A DNA stretch of 64,000 nucleotides from Tanypteryx hageni (lineage: Eukaryota; Arthropoda; Insecta; Odonata; Petaluridae), in the NCBI GenBank assembly GCA_028673005.1, contig CM054113.1, positions 176,745,956 to 176,809,955 on the forward strand, written 5' to 3'. Below the pieces are notes generated by a model, which saw only the letters and a list, made by a program, of their open reading frames with translations, searched no databases and had not been told where the DNA came from. The translations under genes were made by a program, and so were the position numbers. Positions 49,385 through 59,764 of this stretch are shown here, one piece after another (position 1 is the first letter of the stretch; each line of letters begins with the position of its first letter).

Positions 49385-49600
49385 TTCATTAAGGAAGTCA
49401 TTAATTGAGTAGTATAATTTACTCAGTAAATAGGCTTTAAGCTTAGTTTTGAAGGTTAGCTCTTTGGTGTCTTTTAGATAAGGAGGGAGTTTATTGAAAA
49501 GATGAAGTCCTATAGTACATGGGTCAAGAGCTGCCATCTTGGTATGAACGGAGGTGATGTAGAGATTGATACAACCTCTTGTGCTGTAATTTTGAAAATC
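49385..49600 (-). pseudogene. LINE reverse transcriptase, extreme C-terminus
   Basis: Minus-strand translation gives a continuous stretch containing IGLHLFNKLPPYLKD, TFKTKLKAYLL and KLYYSINDFL. This follows the pattern G-K-FN-LP--IK------FK--LK-FLL---YYS--EFL found at the end of many arthropod Jockey/CR1-like LINE ORF2 proteins. Upstream residues (INLYITSVHTKMAALDP) occupy the usual position of the preceding beta-rich segment. Only the last 65-70 residues remain, so the copy is strongly 5'-truncated. No polymerase motif is present. Confidence 0.65.
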
Positions 49601-49619
49601 GTAGTTGAAGTGACATTAA

Positions 49620-51104
49620 AACTGTGTCGTTTAAATTTTTGTTTTTAATTTAACAAGCCCGCATTTCATCCATATTATGGAATTTTATGGAGGCTTGGCC
49701 TTGTCTCTATTAATATTATTATTTAATTATTCTAATGCTCCTAAAAGAGAGTATCTTTTGGTTATTTTGGTATTATTTCATGGCAATTCTTTTAATTCAT
49801 TCATGCAATATCTTCAAATTTCTTATTCCTGAAGAATTAAAGAAAATTATTCAAACAGTTGGTGCGGCAGACTGATTCTTGAGCATAATTTTGTGATATT
49901 TCTGTCAGTGTTCTTCCTGAAACACTTCACTTTTTCTTATTGGCTGTCTATCATTAAATTTTAAAATAGTATGTGACATTAATTAAATTTTACTTATATT
50001 GGAAAAAATCGGATTTTCACCAATGGTTAGTAAGCATATGTTGTCCATTTGTTGATAGATGGCTGTAAAGATCATGTAGTGGGAGGGCTTGTAATCATTA
50101 GCGTTGCACTTGGATCACCCCTTACCTGAAACATCAATCTAAAATTGACGGAAAGAATTGATCATAAGATTCTCATGCGATAGGTATAAGCTGGAATTTT
50201 GGGAATAATTTGAAATAAGGAAAAAAATGCTTGTAATGACACCGGTCTTACCCTTGCCAGGCAAAGAGTCTCAATTACAGTAGAACATGGATGTTTTTTT
50301 GCTCATCTTCTTAAATGAAAAAATTCTGATGTGGCCACCCCATGACTTTCTCCATATCTGTAATATTTCTAAAAATTCCAAATAGGTTACATAATAATAA
50401 ATATTTTAAGAAACTGCGAGAAAATTTTAGACTTTACAAAGAACAGAAATAAACTCAAACCATAGCCTTCTGATATTGGATATAGTCACAAAGCTCCAAC
50501 AATTAAGAAAAGAAAAAGGAGCATTACTAAGACGTAACGACGTAACTAAACATCAATGGTTAGCAATAATCGGTAGGTGGCATGGTGGTGGTAGCTAAAA
50601 ATATAAGATATCTATTAAACAATGCATTATATGGAAAAATGTATCAAACAAAGGTTGCAGAAAATTAAATTTCCCACAACATTTATTCTAGTACATTTTT
50701 ACATATATAAAATATTAAAGCAATTATTTCAAAATAACGGATAAGGGACAAGAATAAACACCCACTTCTGGTTGACCGATTTTTAGCAAAAACTAATCCT
50801 TTCCTGTGACTTTCATAAAAATGTTAAATATAACATTTCGCATTGATCTGATTAATAGGTTTTGATTTAGAGCACCCACAAAAAAGCTCACACACACTCG
50901 CCACACAAACACACACACACAGACATCATCAAGAAAATGGTCAAAACGTGTTCAGGGGACCTCAAAACATGTATTTCCGTTGAAATCTCGAAGTCGATTT
51001 TTTCATGAAAACAATGCTTTCCCCTATACTACATATATGGGGAAAGTAAAAAACATGCTTATGTGATCACTCTGTTGATCTGTTTGTCCATCTGGGAACA
51101 AGTT
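49620..51104. other. AT-rich; interspersed repeat with (CA)n near 50.7-51.06 kb
   Basis: No gene was seen. At about 50740-51065, a GACCGATTTTTAGC stretch, (CA)n with CAGACATCATC, and GTTCAGGGGACCTCAAAACAT look like a known type of arthropod LINE-derived repeat. I cannot name the family. Confidence 0.3.
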
Positions 51105-51563
51105 TTTTCTTTTAAGAGATATTTGGAAAATTATTTTTGAACTACTCTTATAAATCCATTAAGTTTCACTGATTGAATTTTCATAGTAGTTCCTAGATTT
51201 TCCGCTAGATGACTTCAAATACGAAAAAATTTAAAACTTTGGTATTGGTAATGGTAATTCTTTTTGAATTCTATTCTATGGAATTTTCACTGATTTGGTT
51301 TTTCATATAGTTCACGAGTTTTTCACTAGATGGCTCCAAATTTAACTTTTTTGTTTTAAGATATATTTCTAAAATTCTTTTTGAAATAGATAGCTCTTAT
51401 AAACCCATTAAATATCCACTGATTGAACTTTTACCGTGATTCATAGAGTTTCCGCTAGATGGCTTCAAATTCGGAAAATAAAAATATAACTTGGAAATGG
51501 TATTGTAGCTAAACTACTGGGAATATTTGGAAAATTCTTTTTGAATTAGATATCTCTAATGAG
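51105..51563. repeat. Diverged ~125-bp tandem repeat, 3-4 copies
   Basis: (C/T)CACTGATT-AA-TTT, TTTCCGCTAGATG(A/G)CTTCAAAT and AAAATTCTTTTTGAA recur with spacing near 125 bp; the GCTAGATG word falls near 51204, 51330 and 51454. The last unit is broken at 51564, where the retrotransposed block begins. Confidence 0.65.
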
Positions 51564-51575
51564 GATCTACATTCA

Positions 51576-51668
51576 GGGGGTGCCAGTGGGGTAGTGGTTA
51601 GGATGCTGGCTGCTACTCGCCTGATGCTTGAAAAAGTCATCGGGTGCGAATCCTGCGCAAGTATTTTC
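51576..51668 (+). other. tRNA-like SINE head
   Basis: GGGGTAGTGGTTAGGATGC (box A-like) and CGGGTGCGAATCCTGC (box B-like) are about 45 bp apart, in the order and orientation of a Pol III tRNA promoter. GGTTAGGATGCTGGCTGC matches the minus-strand SINE head near 48860. The acceptor stem does not close, so this is not a functional tRNA. Confidence 0.65.
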
Positions 51669-53380
51669 CAAGGTCGACCGGCCCTCTGTTCGTGTGGTTT
51701 GAGGAGACCGCGCAAATTCAGCTGTATGTATGTGTCCTCGCGTACGCGGACGACCTCGTGATCGGGAGGAATGCCGGGATGCTGCGCAGCCTCCTCTTCA
51801 CGGCCAGCAGCGCCGCGGCCTGGTGCGGCCTCACCTTCAAGGCCCGAAAGTGCGCGAGCCTCCACCTTGACTTCCGCAAGGGGAGAGTGAGGGTCCAGGG
51901 GACGCCATTTGCCATCCAGGGGGAAGCGATGCGGCCGCTGAGGGAGGGGGAGCCCTACCCATACCTCGGATGCCCGTCGGGGTTCAAAGTGAGGCACTAC
52001 GGGCCGATCTGACCTCCCTCTCGGAGAGCGACCTGCTCCCCTGGCAGAAGATCGACGCCCTCTCGACCTTTCCCCCTGCGGATCGCGGCGGTCCCGATGA
52101 AGGACCTCGCGAGCACCGACGGCGCCATCCGGAAAGCGGTGAGGTCGTGGCTGTGTCTCCCGGTGCGGGCAAGCCGGGAAATGATGCACCTCCCCACCCG
52201 CCTCGGAGGCGGGGGATACGTTCCGCTCCCAGTCGAGGGCAACATCCTCGCCGTCACCCACGCCTTCCGCATGCTGACATGCAAGGACCCCCTCGTCAGA
52301 GACGCCGCATGGCACGGCTTGCGCGACGCCGTGCATAAGCGAATAGGAAGAGCCAAGGCGCCTCCACAGAGGGGGACCCTTTGCGATTATCTCTCGGGAT
52401 CGATGGAGGGCGATCTCGGGGGAGATGCGGGAGACGTGGCGTCCACATGGACCAGGGCGAGGATGGCGACCAAGGGGCTGGAGCCTCTCTGCGGCCTGAG
52501 ATGGGAGTGGAGCGCGGCCAGGAGGGAGATCTCCATCCGGGTGAGGCACCCCACCCCGAGGATGGAGCTCATCATCGTCCCCCCCTCAGCGCGGCACCGG
52601 CTGGCGAGGTTCATCAGGGAGGCAGTGGCCGAGGACACGAGGAGGCGACTCGTCCGAAAACCGGACCAAGGAAGGATGATGGAGGCCGTCACGGCGAACG
52701 ACGTCGGCAGCCATTTCATCAGGACCGGCGAGTTCACCAGGCTGTGCGACTGGCATTTCGTGCACAGAGCGCGACTGAACGTCCTCCCCCTCTTCGGCGC
52801 GATGAGAGGAAGCGCGCGGAGGGAGGACGTGTCCTGCAGGAGGTGCGGCGACGCCGACGAGACGCTGCCGCACGTGCTCAACCAATGTCAGTCGCATCGC
52901 CAAGGGTGGATACGGCGCCACAACGCCATCCAAAATCTCCTGGTGGAAGCGCTGCCATCGTCGTGGGAGGTCTCCATCGACCAGCGGGTCCCGGGCGACG
53001 AATCGCTCCTGCGGCCGGACCTCGTCATCCGAGAGGCACCGGGAGGTACGGTCCACATCATCGATGTGACCGTGCCTTTCGAGAACCGCCTCTTAGCCCT
53101 CCGCGCATCAAGGGCCGTCAAAATGGAAAAGTACGACGGCCTGGCTGAGAGGATGCGGGCGCGGAGCGGCTACAGGACCGAGGTGCGGCTGGGAGCCATC
53201 GTCGTGGGGTCGCTGGGGTCCTGGGACGCCAGGAACGACGCGATCCTCAACCGCCTCAAAATCCACAAGGGACGAGTCGCCACCCTGAAGAAGAGGATGT
53301 GCTCGGCCGCCGTGCGTTGTTCCCGAGACATATACGTGGAGCATGTCTCGGGACAACGCCAATTCGAACAGCGAGTGTAA
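51644..53380 (+). pseudogene. R2-like LINE ORF: RT end plus RLE endonuclease, frameshifted
   Basis: This is the C-terminal half of a non-LTR retrotransposon protein. The reverse-transcriptase catalytic motif YADD lies at 51743-51754, then the thumb. A CCHC zinc knuckle follows (Cys 52835 and 52844, His 52871, Cys 52886). The restriction-like endonuclease shows RPDLV (53012-53026) and the acidic residue in IIDVTVPFE (Asp 53063). The C-terminal SRDIYVEH--GQRQFE is typical of the R2 superclade. The frame is broken by a TGA at 52010. Between about 51990 and 52080 the homologous residues (LTSLSESDLLPWQKIDAL) lie in another frame, so two compensating indels are likely; the rest is open. The 5' part, with the fingers and N-terminal zinc fingers, is missing. 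GC content is far above the flanks. Confidence 0.85.
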
Positions 53381-53407
53381 TGAGTGAATAAAGACTAGTA
53401 GATTGAT

Positions 53408-53433
53408 ATCCCCCAAGTATGATTGGGGGATCA
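53408..53433 (+). other. 3' UTR stem-loop of the RLE-LINE
   Basis: ATCCCCCAA and TTGGGGGAT are perfect inverted copies around a six-base loop, about 30 bp after the ORF stop. In R2-type elements a structured 3' UTR is what the reverse transcriptase recognises, so this hairpin may serve that role. It is unlikely to be a transcription terminator. Confidence 0.6.
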
Positions 53434-53477
53434 GCCATTTGCGTGGCACTGACATGTATGTTTTATTTAATTGTTAA

Positions 53478-53648
53478 TAAATAAGAAGGGACGTTAAGCT
53501 GTTGGCCCCCCTGGTGTTCTTAGTAAGAGCAGGCAAATGTCGGCACCGGGTTTTCCTTCTCCCTTCCTCGGCTATTCAGTGCACTACCTCTGAGACACCC
53601 ACTGTGCGTAGGACAGAGGCGAATCGGCTGGGCATTAAAAAAAAAAAA
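53478..53648 (+). repeat. SINE-like 3' region with poly(A)
   Basis: GGGACGTTAAGCTGTTGGCC is of a kind seen after tRNA-like heads in arthropod SINEs. The tail CGGCTATTCAGTGCACTACC...GGCTGGGCATT then A12 is shared with the truncated copy at 23271-23345. This suggests that it is the 3' end of a SINE family rather than of the LINE. Confidence 0.55.
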
Positions 53649-53768
53649 TCTACATTCAACCGGTGCGGGTTCTCCCCTTCTCATAGAAGGAGGCAAATCA
53701 GAACCCTGAAAAATTCTAAGAAAACGTGCTTCCACTTCCTCTTGTTCTTAGTTGGGGTTGGGCTAGCC

Positions 53769-55341
53769 TAGGGTGACCAGATTGTTACGAGGCAAAACAG
53801 GGACATACCACGATCTGAACAAGAAAATCCGGGACATAATCGGAAAAAATCCGAGATAACCTGAATTTTCGTATCTTTTTAATTATATGTACTTAAAAGT
53901 AAATAAGTTTTGCATATACAGAGCACAATTTTGTTCAATTGTATTAACAAATAATTTCAGTTTAACTAATATGTAAAAAATCTTACAACACAATATAACA
54001 CGATTTATAGGTAACAGTTACTTTAAGAACAAAAAATAAAGTTAAATACATATAAATAGTATATATGATAAAATAACACTATATGGATTAAATTTAATTT
54101 TATATAAATTTATATAATTTTTCGATAATTTTTTAGACTACGCCTGCCTGTCTCATTTAAATTTTTGGTCTACTTTCCAGAATGGAAATAGGCTTATAGT
54201 TTTGTTGTTGTGTCTGTCTGTCCGTCTGCCCTTCTGTTTCTCTGTCCGTCTGTCTGTCTGTCCCTCCTTATTAACTTTTGAACCAATACACCGATTTTCA
54301 TGAAACTTGGTGGAAATCTCTTGATACATGGGCCGAGCTCCCGATGATAATTTTTGTTGCGAATATTGAAGTCCCGGGTTCGAACTTACCTTCCAATTTG
54401 ATTTTCATGGGAAATCTGGAATCCATCGTGCAGGGTAATATTCTCTAGCACATTAAAATATCTTAGAATTGTAATATCGGAGCGAGTTTTGTACTATTCT
54501 CTGAGGAAAGGAAAGATTCTAATTCTTATGGTAGAATTTTCCTTATCGGTTGTATTTCTTAGAATTTCGCTTAAATACTAGCGATTTTTCAGCTGTTATC
54601 ACTCATCACGAGAGTGTTGCCATAGCAGCCAGCAACTATTGTTGGACTCAGATTCGATATATTCTAATACGTACACGCGTTAATTTTGCCGCAAAAATAA
54701 GCGTGATCAATTTAATATTCCGTTGGAATGTATTTGTAGTATTTTATAACGCTAAATTATGAAATTTGGGAACACAAAGAGCTACATATCCGCGATGACT
54801 TTAAAGCTATTAAAGCCAATATAAGTATTATATAAATGATTAAATGGAAAGTAGGCATCATAAGTTCTGTTTGGATCATCTTGTTATTATTTTTAATCAT
54901 TGGAAAAAAACTTGAAAATTCATATTTAATTTAAAAAACATCATATAATGGTATTTATTGTTTTAACGTCAAGGCTGTTTTGCTTGTCAGATTATACAAA
55001 ATTTATTTTCGAAACATTCTTCCTACATGTGCATTATGTGCCTGAAACACAAACCAAAACCACGCGATTTCTTCATCTCTGTGGTCTGCTGTTGAATTTC
55101 AATGTCGACAAATAGGAATACCGCCGATCGTAACAAGATTTAATGAGCAATTTTTGTATTTTCCAATATAATGTGATTCTGATTAAAGAAATTTATGAAA
55201 TGTTTGTGGCGATGTGATTTCGTAAGACAGAAACAAAAAATCCGGGACAAATGGATGTCCCGAAGAACTTTATCATGGCAACAGGGCGTTAAATCAAAAT
55301 CCGGGACAACCCCGGAATTTCCGGGACGTCTGGTCATCCTA
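53769..55341. mobile_element. hAT-type element with TAGGGTGACCAG ends, 1.57 kb
   Basis: The left end TAGGGTGACCAGATTG and right end GACGTCTGGTCATCCTA are inverted. GGGACA and CCGGGAC words lie inside both. The flanking 8-mers GGCTAGCC (53761-53768) and GGCTAGTC (55342-55349) differ at one base. No transposase is readable. A (GTCT)n tract lies at about 54208-54268. Inverted CTACTTTCCA / TGGAAAGTAG words at about 54170 and 54847 suggest a nested insertion of roughly 690 bp. Confidence 0.75.
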
Positions 55342-55349
55342 GGCTAGTC

Positions 55350-57390
55350 TAGTGGATGCTCTCCAAGAGATACATTGAAGAAAAACCCTACTCTCTGAAG
55401 TCACACGAAATAGTTAACAATATTGCTCATTGGTTTTTCCTGATAGCCTTGAAGGATATTTTGTAGCGTGATTGCAAAAACGTGAGACAGGTCCCGACGT
55501 TGTCGGGTAGGCACGTAATACGTCTGGCGACCTACGAACATCAAAATTTTAATTTAATTTTTTCAGTATTGTACGATCTCTGAATTTCTGTCACATACTT
55601 TGTTGTCTGGTTGTCGATTTTCACAGTGGAAGCGTATCTCACTTTAACCTTTCCACTCCACAATTTTACGGAAGAATAAATTTGTCTTTTTTTTACTTCT
55701 TAATTTGAATATATCAGCAATTATTTCTCCAAATTTTTAAATCATAGGACATACAATATCCAATATCTTTTCTATCCGTTATTGTATTTATAATATGTAT
55801 CAGGAGTTTTTAAAACATTGTAACTGAACGTCCATTAAAATGGACATGCTAAGTGAAAGGCATTTTGCAGGTGTTTTTTTTTAAATTCACAGTTGCTATA
55901 AAATACAAGTATGGGCAAGTACAAAATTCGCTGAGCAGCTATCGAGTTAAGTATCGTGAAATGCGCAGAAAAGGTTCCATTGCGAGATTTTAGAGGGATT
56001 TTAGTTTTTTCCAGATGTTTAGTTGAAAACAGTGCTTACTGATATTACAAGCACAAAGACCGTAGTTAAGATAAGGCCATGATGGATTTGTAGCATATGA
56101 AAGAAGTTTCCGAATTTATATACTATCTACCTAAGTACATCCATCCTCTGAGATTGTATCTTTATTTTGGCATCACGTGGATGAAATTTTCAAATTTTCC
56201 ACGAAGGTACTAAAAAATATTTCCCCTCTCATAAAAATTCACTTCCGTACCTGCCGCCAATTTGTGATCTTTTATCGTTCAGATAATCCAATCCCATCCT
56301 TAGTCTACATATTTTTCCAGGGATATTTTATCCTGCATATAATTTCTTGCTCTTTTGCTTCAATGAGTGAAACTAACATGTAATTCCAACAACTACGCTC
56401 AGATTCTGGGGGTTTCCGGGAACCGAAGGCAAATATTTTCGCGAGCTTTAGAATTATCCTAGTGTCAAAAGTTAATTTTCTACAATATTCTACAGTGCAA
56501 AAATGTCCATTTTTCAAAGCAAACAGTTTAAAAACGAAAAAAACACAACAGAAATCTACGCATGAGACCCGAGTTATGAAATCCTTCGTCATGGCGATCG
56601 CTAATTCATCCCATGTGAACTCAAGAGGATTACGCAGGGGGATTTGTATTGTCGCGCTCGTTTATTCTACGATTTTCCGGTCCTACGAGCTCAGTCAATG
56701 ACGGTTAAGCTTAATATCCGAAAATTTTTGCGAGCGGTCTGGTTTACAAGTCCGTGATTACACGGGGCAGCGGCCTAAATCGATTACCTAGTTAACATGA
56801 AGGTAATGGCGGCACGATGGAATGAATTTTAACTTGGCCTCAGACTTCCCGTTTGAAAGCGACCTAGATTCGCTCGCATGAATAGTCTGCAATCGTTTGT
56901 TAAGGTATGACTTCAAGCTCCGGTCGTCCGCTCAATGAAGCGATGGACCATGTTTTAGCAATAATTTATCGCCGCTATTACTCCACTGGTATACTTCTGG
57001 TAAAATTAAAGTTTTCGCGCGCCCGTTCGTTTGAAGAGAGAATAAAGCGAGTGCCGCTATTGCTGTAATTTGGTATGAATGATTTAAGATTCTGTTTCTA
57101 GGTTTAATCTTTCTTCGGGGCAATTAAAAAATATATTATAAAAGCGCAATGTTTTACAAACTTTACATGCGTAATATTTAGCGAATATATATTTGTTGCA
57201 TAATTTGCAGATATATCGAAAATAATTGCTATTTGACTTCTCCCCTAAAGTTAATGTAATTTATTTTAAATCCTCAAGTCCCGTAATGGTTTTATTACTC
57301 CCATGGAAAATATCACATAATTATTATATATTTTAAGGCGTAAAAGAAGAATATTACAATTTAATTCAGATGCTTACACGAAAATACCCT
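55350..57390. other. Non-coding, no recognised feature
   Basis: AT-rich with short chance frames on both strands. No domain, element end or RNA gene was supported. Confidence 0.35.
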
Positions 57391-57502
57391 CAGTTAAGTA
57401 GAAAATAAAGCGCTTTTCGAAGTGGTAATCACGATAATTTATTGAGCAATTAATGAACGAATTAATTACCACTTTCAAAACTTTATTGTTTTCTACTTAA
57501 GA
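57391..57502. repeat. Fold-back palindrome, ~110 bp
   Basis: AGTTAAGTAGAAAATAAAGC...GAAGTGGTAAT (left) and ATTACCACTTTC...CTTTATTGTTTTCTACTTAA (right) are inverted arms of about 39 bp around a 30-bp centre. Probably a small fold-back MITE. Confidence 0.65.
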
Positions 57503-58395
57503 GTTAACTATTAATTGCCACAAAGTTACGGCGCATTCTGTGAATTTCATACCTTCAGTTATTGAACCAAGTGAAACATTGCCTTGACATAAGGTTTGCG
57601 AATAATGTTACATAATGCCACATTATATTTTAAATTAAGGCAACATTACAGCCATTCCATTTTGCGCGGAATTTCGATGGAATGGAATTATGTATTAGTA
57701 GGTTAATAGATCAATTTTATAATTTCGCCGGAACTTCTTAGCATTAATAGATTATATAGTGTCGCCTTGAACTGTAGGATAAGCACCACTCTCGAGGTCG
57801 GGATTAATTCATCTGAGAGAATGTGATTGCATGTCGCACGGTCGTGATAGCCTCTTTTTAATTTGCGATTTAACCTCAATCGAAGCAATGAAAATGTCAG
57901 AACGGTGGAAGAAGATTATTTCGAATGAATAAGTATAAGAACCTGATATAAGTCACTGATCTCCGAAATGAAAATGCACACATTTAGAATGGCTCTCGCT
58001 GAAGCAGGGCCAAGTAGGGTCTTTCCATGAGCTATCTTTGTTAATTTTATGCGGGAAAACTTCTGATCTCTCAATGCTTGTACTTTACGCAGAGAATTTT
58101 TCTTACATTTCTATTAGTAATATAACTTAAAGATCACTACTATTTGTAAGATGAGCAACCAAGCGTTCCATCAGATTGTTAAAGCCTTACAGCAGCGCTC
58201 CGTAAACTTTTTCGAACCAGTACCTCTTTAGCCCTCAGGTAAATCAGTCATTGTTCCTTCGGCTTAAGTGCAAAGCTTAAGAAACGCACCCAACCGGCGT
58301 TCAGTAAGCCTCATTAATACAGCTGTAGAGGTATTCTCCAAAGTTGTTTGGGGAGTTGACTCTTTCATAATTGGGAAAAAAATATTACTCGCACA
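57503..58395. other. Non-coding, no recognised feature
   Basis: AT-rich sequence without domains or element ends. Confidence 0.35.
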
Positions 58396-58524
58396 CAGTG
58401 GCGTAGCTAGGATTGCGCCCCCCCTCGGGCTAGATTTTTCAAAGCCCTCAATCTCTTGAGGGCCCCCTTAATGCATGAAGCCCAGGGCTTCGTCTTGGCT
58501 TCCCGAGCGATATCTATGCCACTG
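58396..58524. mobile_element. hAT-type MITE, 129 bp
   Basis: The ends CAGTGGCGTAGC and GATATCTATGCCACTG are inverted. Inside, GGGCTAGATTTTTCAAAGCC / GGGCTTCGTCTTGGCTTCCC correspond loosely. The flanking 8-mers CTCGCACA (58388-58395) and CTCACATA (58525-58532) differ by two transitions. Confidence 0.8.
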
Positions 58525-58799
58525 CTCACATAATTAAATTCATACTATGGAAATATAACACCACTCATACTTTTCAAAGGATAAAATAAGGAAAAAACGG
58601 TATGCGCTTCCTGAATATTGTACTACTTACCAACCCGTCGGTCGTATACGGCCTCCGGATCTACGATGAAAAAAAACGATCTGTAAAATTTAATACTTAT
58701 AATGATATCTTAAATTAAAATTATGATAATAAAACCAGGAATATTAAAATTTTAACGCTAAAAATGTTCAGATTTGATTTTAACTTACGTAATATCATA

Positions 58800-59053
58800 G
58801 AATTTCTAGGCAAAAACCGATGTAAGCTATAATCCTGCCCGTCAGCGCATTGGAAACTTCCAATGCGGCCCACTGAATAGATCGAAATCACCAATGCGGC
58901 CCGTCATGTCGAAAAAGTTGCCAACCCTTGGCATACGCTTTATAGTTTTCTTTCTCGTAACAGGAATATCATGGACAGTAAATATCCATTAGCCATTGAC
59001 AAATGCGAAATTGCCACAAGTGGGGTAATTACACAGAGGTTTGGGAACTACTG
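58800..59053. mobile_element. Two hAT-type right ends
   Basis: AATGCGGCCCGTCATG...GTTGCCAACCCTTG ends at 58930, and CACAGAGGTTTGGGAACTAC then TG ends at 59053. Both are inverse hAT termini (CAAGGGTTGGCAAC and CAGTAGTTCCCAAACC). Left partners were not found. Confidence 0.5.
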
Positions 59054-59569
59054 CTACTTAGCATCCTTTAATAATTAAGGTCATAAAGTAGGGATGGCGA
59101 AATTATAGCATATCTACTTGGACAAATTTTCTCAAATTTTAGGTTTTAAGGAGATAATATATCATCTCTATTAAATATATTTCGTGCGCAGAATCTATTT
59201 AAACTTTTTCGTATGTTTTGTTGAAGTTTTTACAGTTGATGATTTTTTTTCTATTTCAGATGCGACACGACCGTGGCTCTGAAATTCTAACGCTTAATCG
59301 ATCGATTAGCCTAACTAAAACCTTAGGACCATATTTTCCTTGTCATTGGTTGTCAGCCCGTGATTGTAGGTTATATTGGCTTTTCACGTTATCCTTTCCT
59401 TAGCAGCTTTCTTCATTTATTGACAACTATTCATCGTAGTCATACTACCTTTCGGCGGGTTTTTGGCTCATTCATCTCAATCTGTTCTATCTAACGCCTT
59501 TCTCTTCATCTTCTCATACCCATTCCCTTCTTTTAATGCATCTGCGTAATATTCTATAAATAAATAGAC

Positions 59570-59706
59570 ATTTGGTAATTCCACATAAACTTTTATTATA
59601 TACCACATAGGTTTCGTTGCAATGCAACATCATCAGGTCTGATGAAGCTACGTTGCAACAAAATCTATGTCGTATATAATTAAAGTTTATGTGGAATTAC
59701 CAAATA
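59570..59706. repeat. Fold-back with two head-to-head hammerhead-like cores
   Basis: ATTTGGTAATTCCACATAAA...GTTTCGTTGCAATGCAAC and its inverse form arms of about 65 bp. Read outward, each arm begins with CTGATGA, then a GTTGC/GCAAC-type stem, then GAAA (minus strand) or the worn AAAA (plus strand), then CCTATGTGGTA or a relative. In the minus-strand arm GAAACC-TATGU-GGUA could form stem III and a GUA cleavage triplet. Stem I cannot pair because the 5' flank is the opposite arm. Confidence 0.55.
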
Positions 59707-59764
59707 AGTCTCCTTATTTCTACAGTATGACGAAATGCCACCAAGTGACGCCTGAAACCATTAA

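Larger units (their letters stand above)
51576..53648 (+). mobile_element. Composite retrotransposed unit: SINE ends plus RLE-LINE
   Basis: A 2073-bp block opens with a tRNA-like head and ends with a 12-base A-run (53637-53648). It is bounded by the identical 11-mer ATCTACATTCA (51565-51575 and 53648-53658; the first A of the right copy overlaps the poly(A)). A poly(A) tail plus target duplication shows that the whole block, or a SINE later interrupted, was inserted by target-primed reverse transcription. Its parts are the tRNA-like head, a 5'-truncated RLE-LINE, a 3' hairpin and a SINE-like tail. Confidence 0.72.

Noticed and set aside
51509..52549. 346-residue minus-strand frame opposite the RLE-LINE
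   Set aside because: It is antisense to a GC-rich coding region that explains its openness; the plus strand holds the recognisable RT and RLE motifs.
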